Source: Crambe crambe | Taxonomy: Eukaryota > Porifera > Demospongiae > Poecilosclerida > Crambeidae | DNA length: 64,000 nt | Direction of reading: 5' to 3' | NCBI GenBank assembly: GCA_963924555.1 | Contig: OZ004587.1 | Coordinates: forward strand, 1,364,001 to 1,428,000 | The notes under the pieces: model-generated | Databases searched by the model: none | What the model was told of the DNA's origin: nothing | Seen by the model: the letters and a program-made list of their open reading frames with translations, nothing else | Program-made: the position numbers and the translations under genes | In this document: positions 63,198 through 64,000 of the stretch, piece after piece | Layout: each line of letters opens with the position of its first letter | Numbering within the stretch: position 1 is the first letter of the stretch

Positions 63198-63560
63198 TCT
63201 TATTATTATTATTCTTCTAATACGCATGCGCATGTATTTATATTACTCAATTGTCTCTAGCTAGCTAGCTAGCTAGTTGGTAGCTCTAGATAATGATACT
63301 GTATCGACTCGGGGACTTAGATTCACCATGGTAGACTCTATTTCAGCATCTTCAACCTCCAAGTATAGCTCAACAATAACGCAACACCTTGACTCTTTGA
63401 TAATGATTGGGCTGGTATGCTATTGGAGAACTATTCTTCTTTCATCTGTCCCTGCATACACATAGAAGAATGAACTTTATACATAGCTAAAATCATAAAA
63501 GAGAGGAAAAAAGACCAGGAACAATTAAGGGAAAAAGCATTTCATGAAATGAAAAAAGAT
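63198..63560 (-). repeat. SINE-like/(AAT)n block and FB1 end, inverse copy
   Basis: (ATT)n, cgcatgcgcatgtatttat, AGCT-rich run, ctctatttcagcatcttcaa, ttcttctttcatctgtcc, and gggaaaaagcatttcatgaa as FB1 arm. The arm is cut after gaaaaaagat by the Penelope-like 3' end. Confidence 0.65.
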
Positions 63561-64000
63561 CTGCTTATTTTTCTCAGCTAACATGATAAAAAAATTCAAT
63601 AGAATTAGTTCTCATAAAATTAGCTTATGAAACAAACCACCAATATTTCGACCAGAATACTCTAGCCTTCATCAGGGTGATACAAAAAATGCACACAGAA
63701 ACGTCCTTATATAGCTACGCTCGTTATCTAGACAATGCACATGCATACGCCTATGGATATTATGTTATAGCATGCCAATACCTGAAGTCATAAACACTAT
63801 TTCCCTAAGGCTTTAAGTGTAGAAACCCAGTAACCTTGAAGTTCTAGACCTACATTCCTATTAAAACGCTGCTCTTCTGAAGTTAAACCAATATGAAGTG
63901 CTTTTTTTAGTAGCAGCTCCTTCCTAGTCCTAGCTTGATCTACAACTGAAGCTTCCTTCCATAATATAGGATGATGCTGATCATGCCTGGAGTAGTATTG
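63561..64000 (-). mobile_element. 3' end of a Penelope-like retroelement
   Basis: From the right edge the minus strand holds a coding end (63797-64000) and then about 235 bases of 3' sequence, including ccaatatttcgaccagaata, typical of the tails after GIY-YIG-containing Penelope-like proteins. It interrupts an FB1 arm at 63560/63561. The rest lies outside the window. Confidence 0.65.
63797..64000 (-). CDS. C-terminus of Penelope-like RT/GIY-YIG protein, partial
   Basis: Open from the window edge to a TAG at 63797-63799: HHPILWKEASVVDQARTRKE, LLLKKALHIGLTSEEQRFNR, NVGLELQGYWVSTLKALGK. The pattern …VDQARTRKELLxKEALHI…RFNRDxGLE… is the recurrent C-terminal tail of proteins of this kind in cnidarians and sponges. 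No stop breaks the visible 67 codons. Catalytic domains lie outside. Confidence 0.7.
   Translation of the reverse strand, partial: QYYSRHDQHHPILWKEASVVDQARTRKELLLKKALHIGLTSEEQRFNRNVGLELQGYWVSTLKALGK

Overview
The window looks like a repeat-saturated, AT-rich stretch of an early-branching animal genome, most likely a demosponge. This is inferred, not proven. The grounds are animal-type exons (a secreted/transmembrane Ig-Ig-FN3 receptor with GT-AG phase-1 introns and one 63-base intron), transposon families common in sponges and cnidarians, and no operons, rRNA, tRNA or CRISPR that I could find. Almost all remaining sequence is mobile DNA in many layers.

Layout. 1-1108: decayed hAT/ZMYM-like transposase on the minus strand. 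1400-4490: MITEs, foldback hairpins and a duplicated microsatellite block. 4494-12903, 16901-22103 and 25488-32321: three direct copies (A, B, C) of one 5-7 kb segment carrying the same nested MITEs, a coiled-coil reading frame and an Arg/Glu-rich protein fragment. Only copy A holds a 2868-bp TA-flanked transposon (6796-9663), with a pogo-like transposase on plus and a convergent HIRAN plus Ulp1/C48-like gene on minus; copies B and C preserve the empty site. 12901-16900: three copies of a roughly 0.7-kb unit, two large foldbacks and a four-copy 231-bp tandem array ending in hairpins. 22211-24139: a TTAA-flanked MITE and a pogo MITE with a nested 9-bp-TSD MITE. 33190-35960: a degraded Ty3/gypsy element with integrase ahead of reverse transcriptase (Gmr1-like order).

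40095-57619 (minus): the only convincing host gene. Six exons give a signal peptide, two Ig domains, one FN3 domain, a transmembrane helix and a short juxtamembrane piece, and reading phase is kept across every junction. Its large introns are filled with MITEs, foldbacks and decayed coding repeats. No cytoplasmic domain was found further left, so whether it is a receptor kinase, phosphatase or adhesion protein is open.

57872-64000: more pogo-family elements, including an internally deleted one (60548-63189) that keeps a pipsqueak-type HTH and a PHD-like zinc finger but has lost its DDE domain; a PIF/Harbinger-like MITE with a TAA duplication; and, at the right edge, the C-terminus of a Penelope-like reverse transcriptase on minus.

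The order of events is partly readable. MITEs inserted into an ancestral segment, the segment was duplicated, and then the 2.87-kb transposon entered copy A. The most unusual item is that transposon, which pairs a DDE transposase with a DNA-end-binding-type (HIRAN) and de-ubiquitin/SUMO-type (C48) fusion protein.
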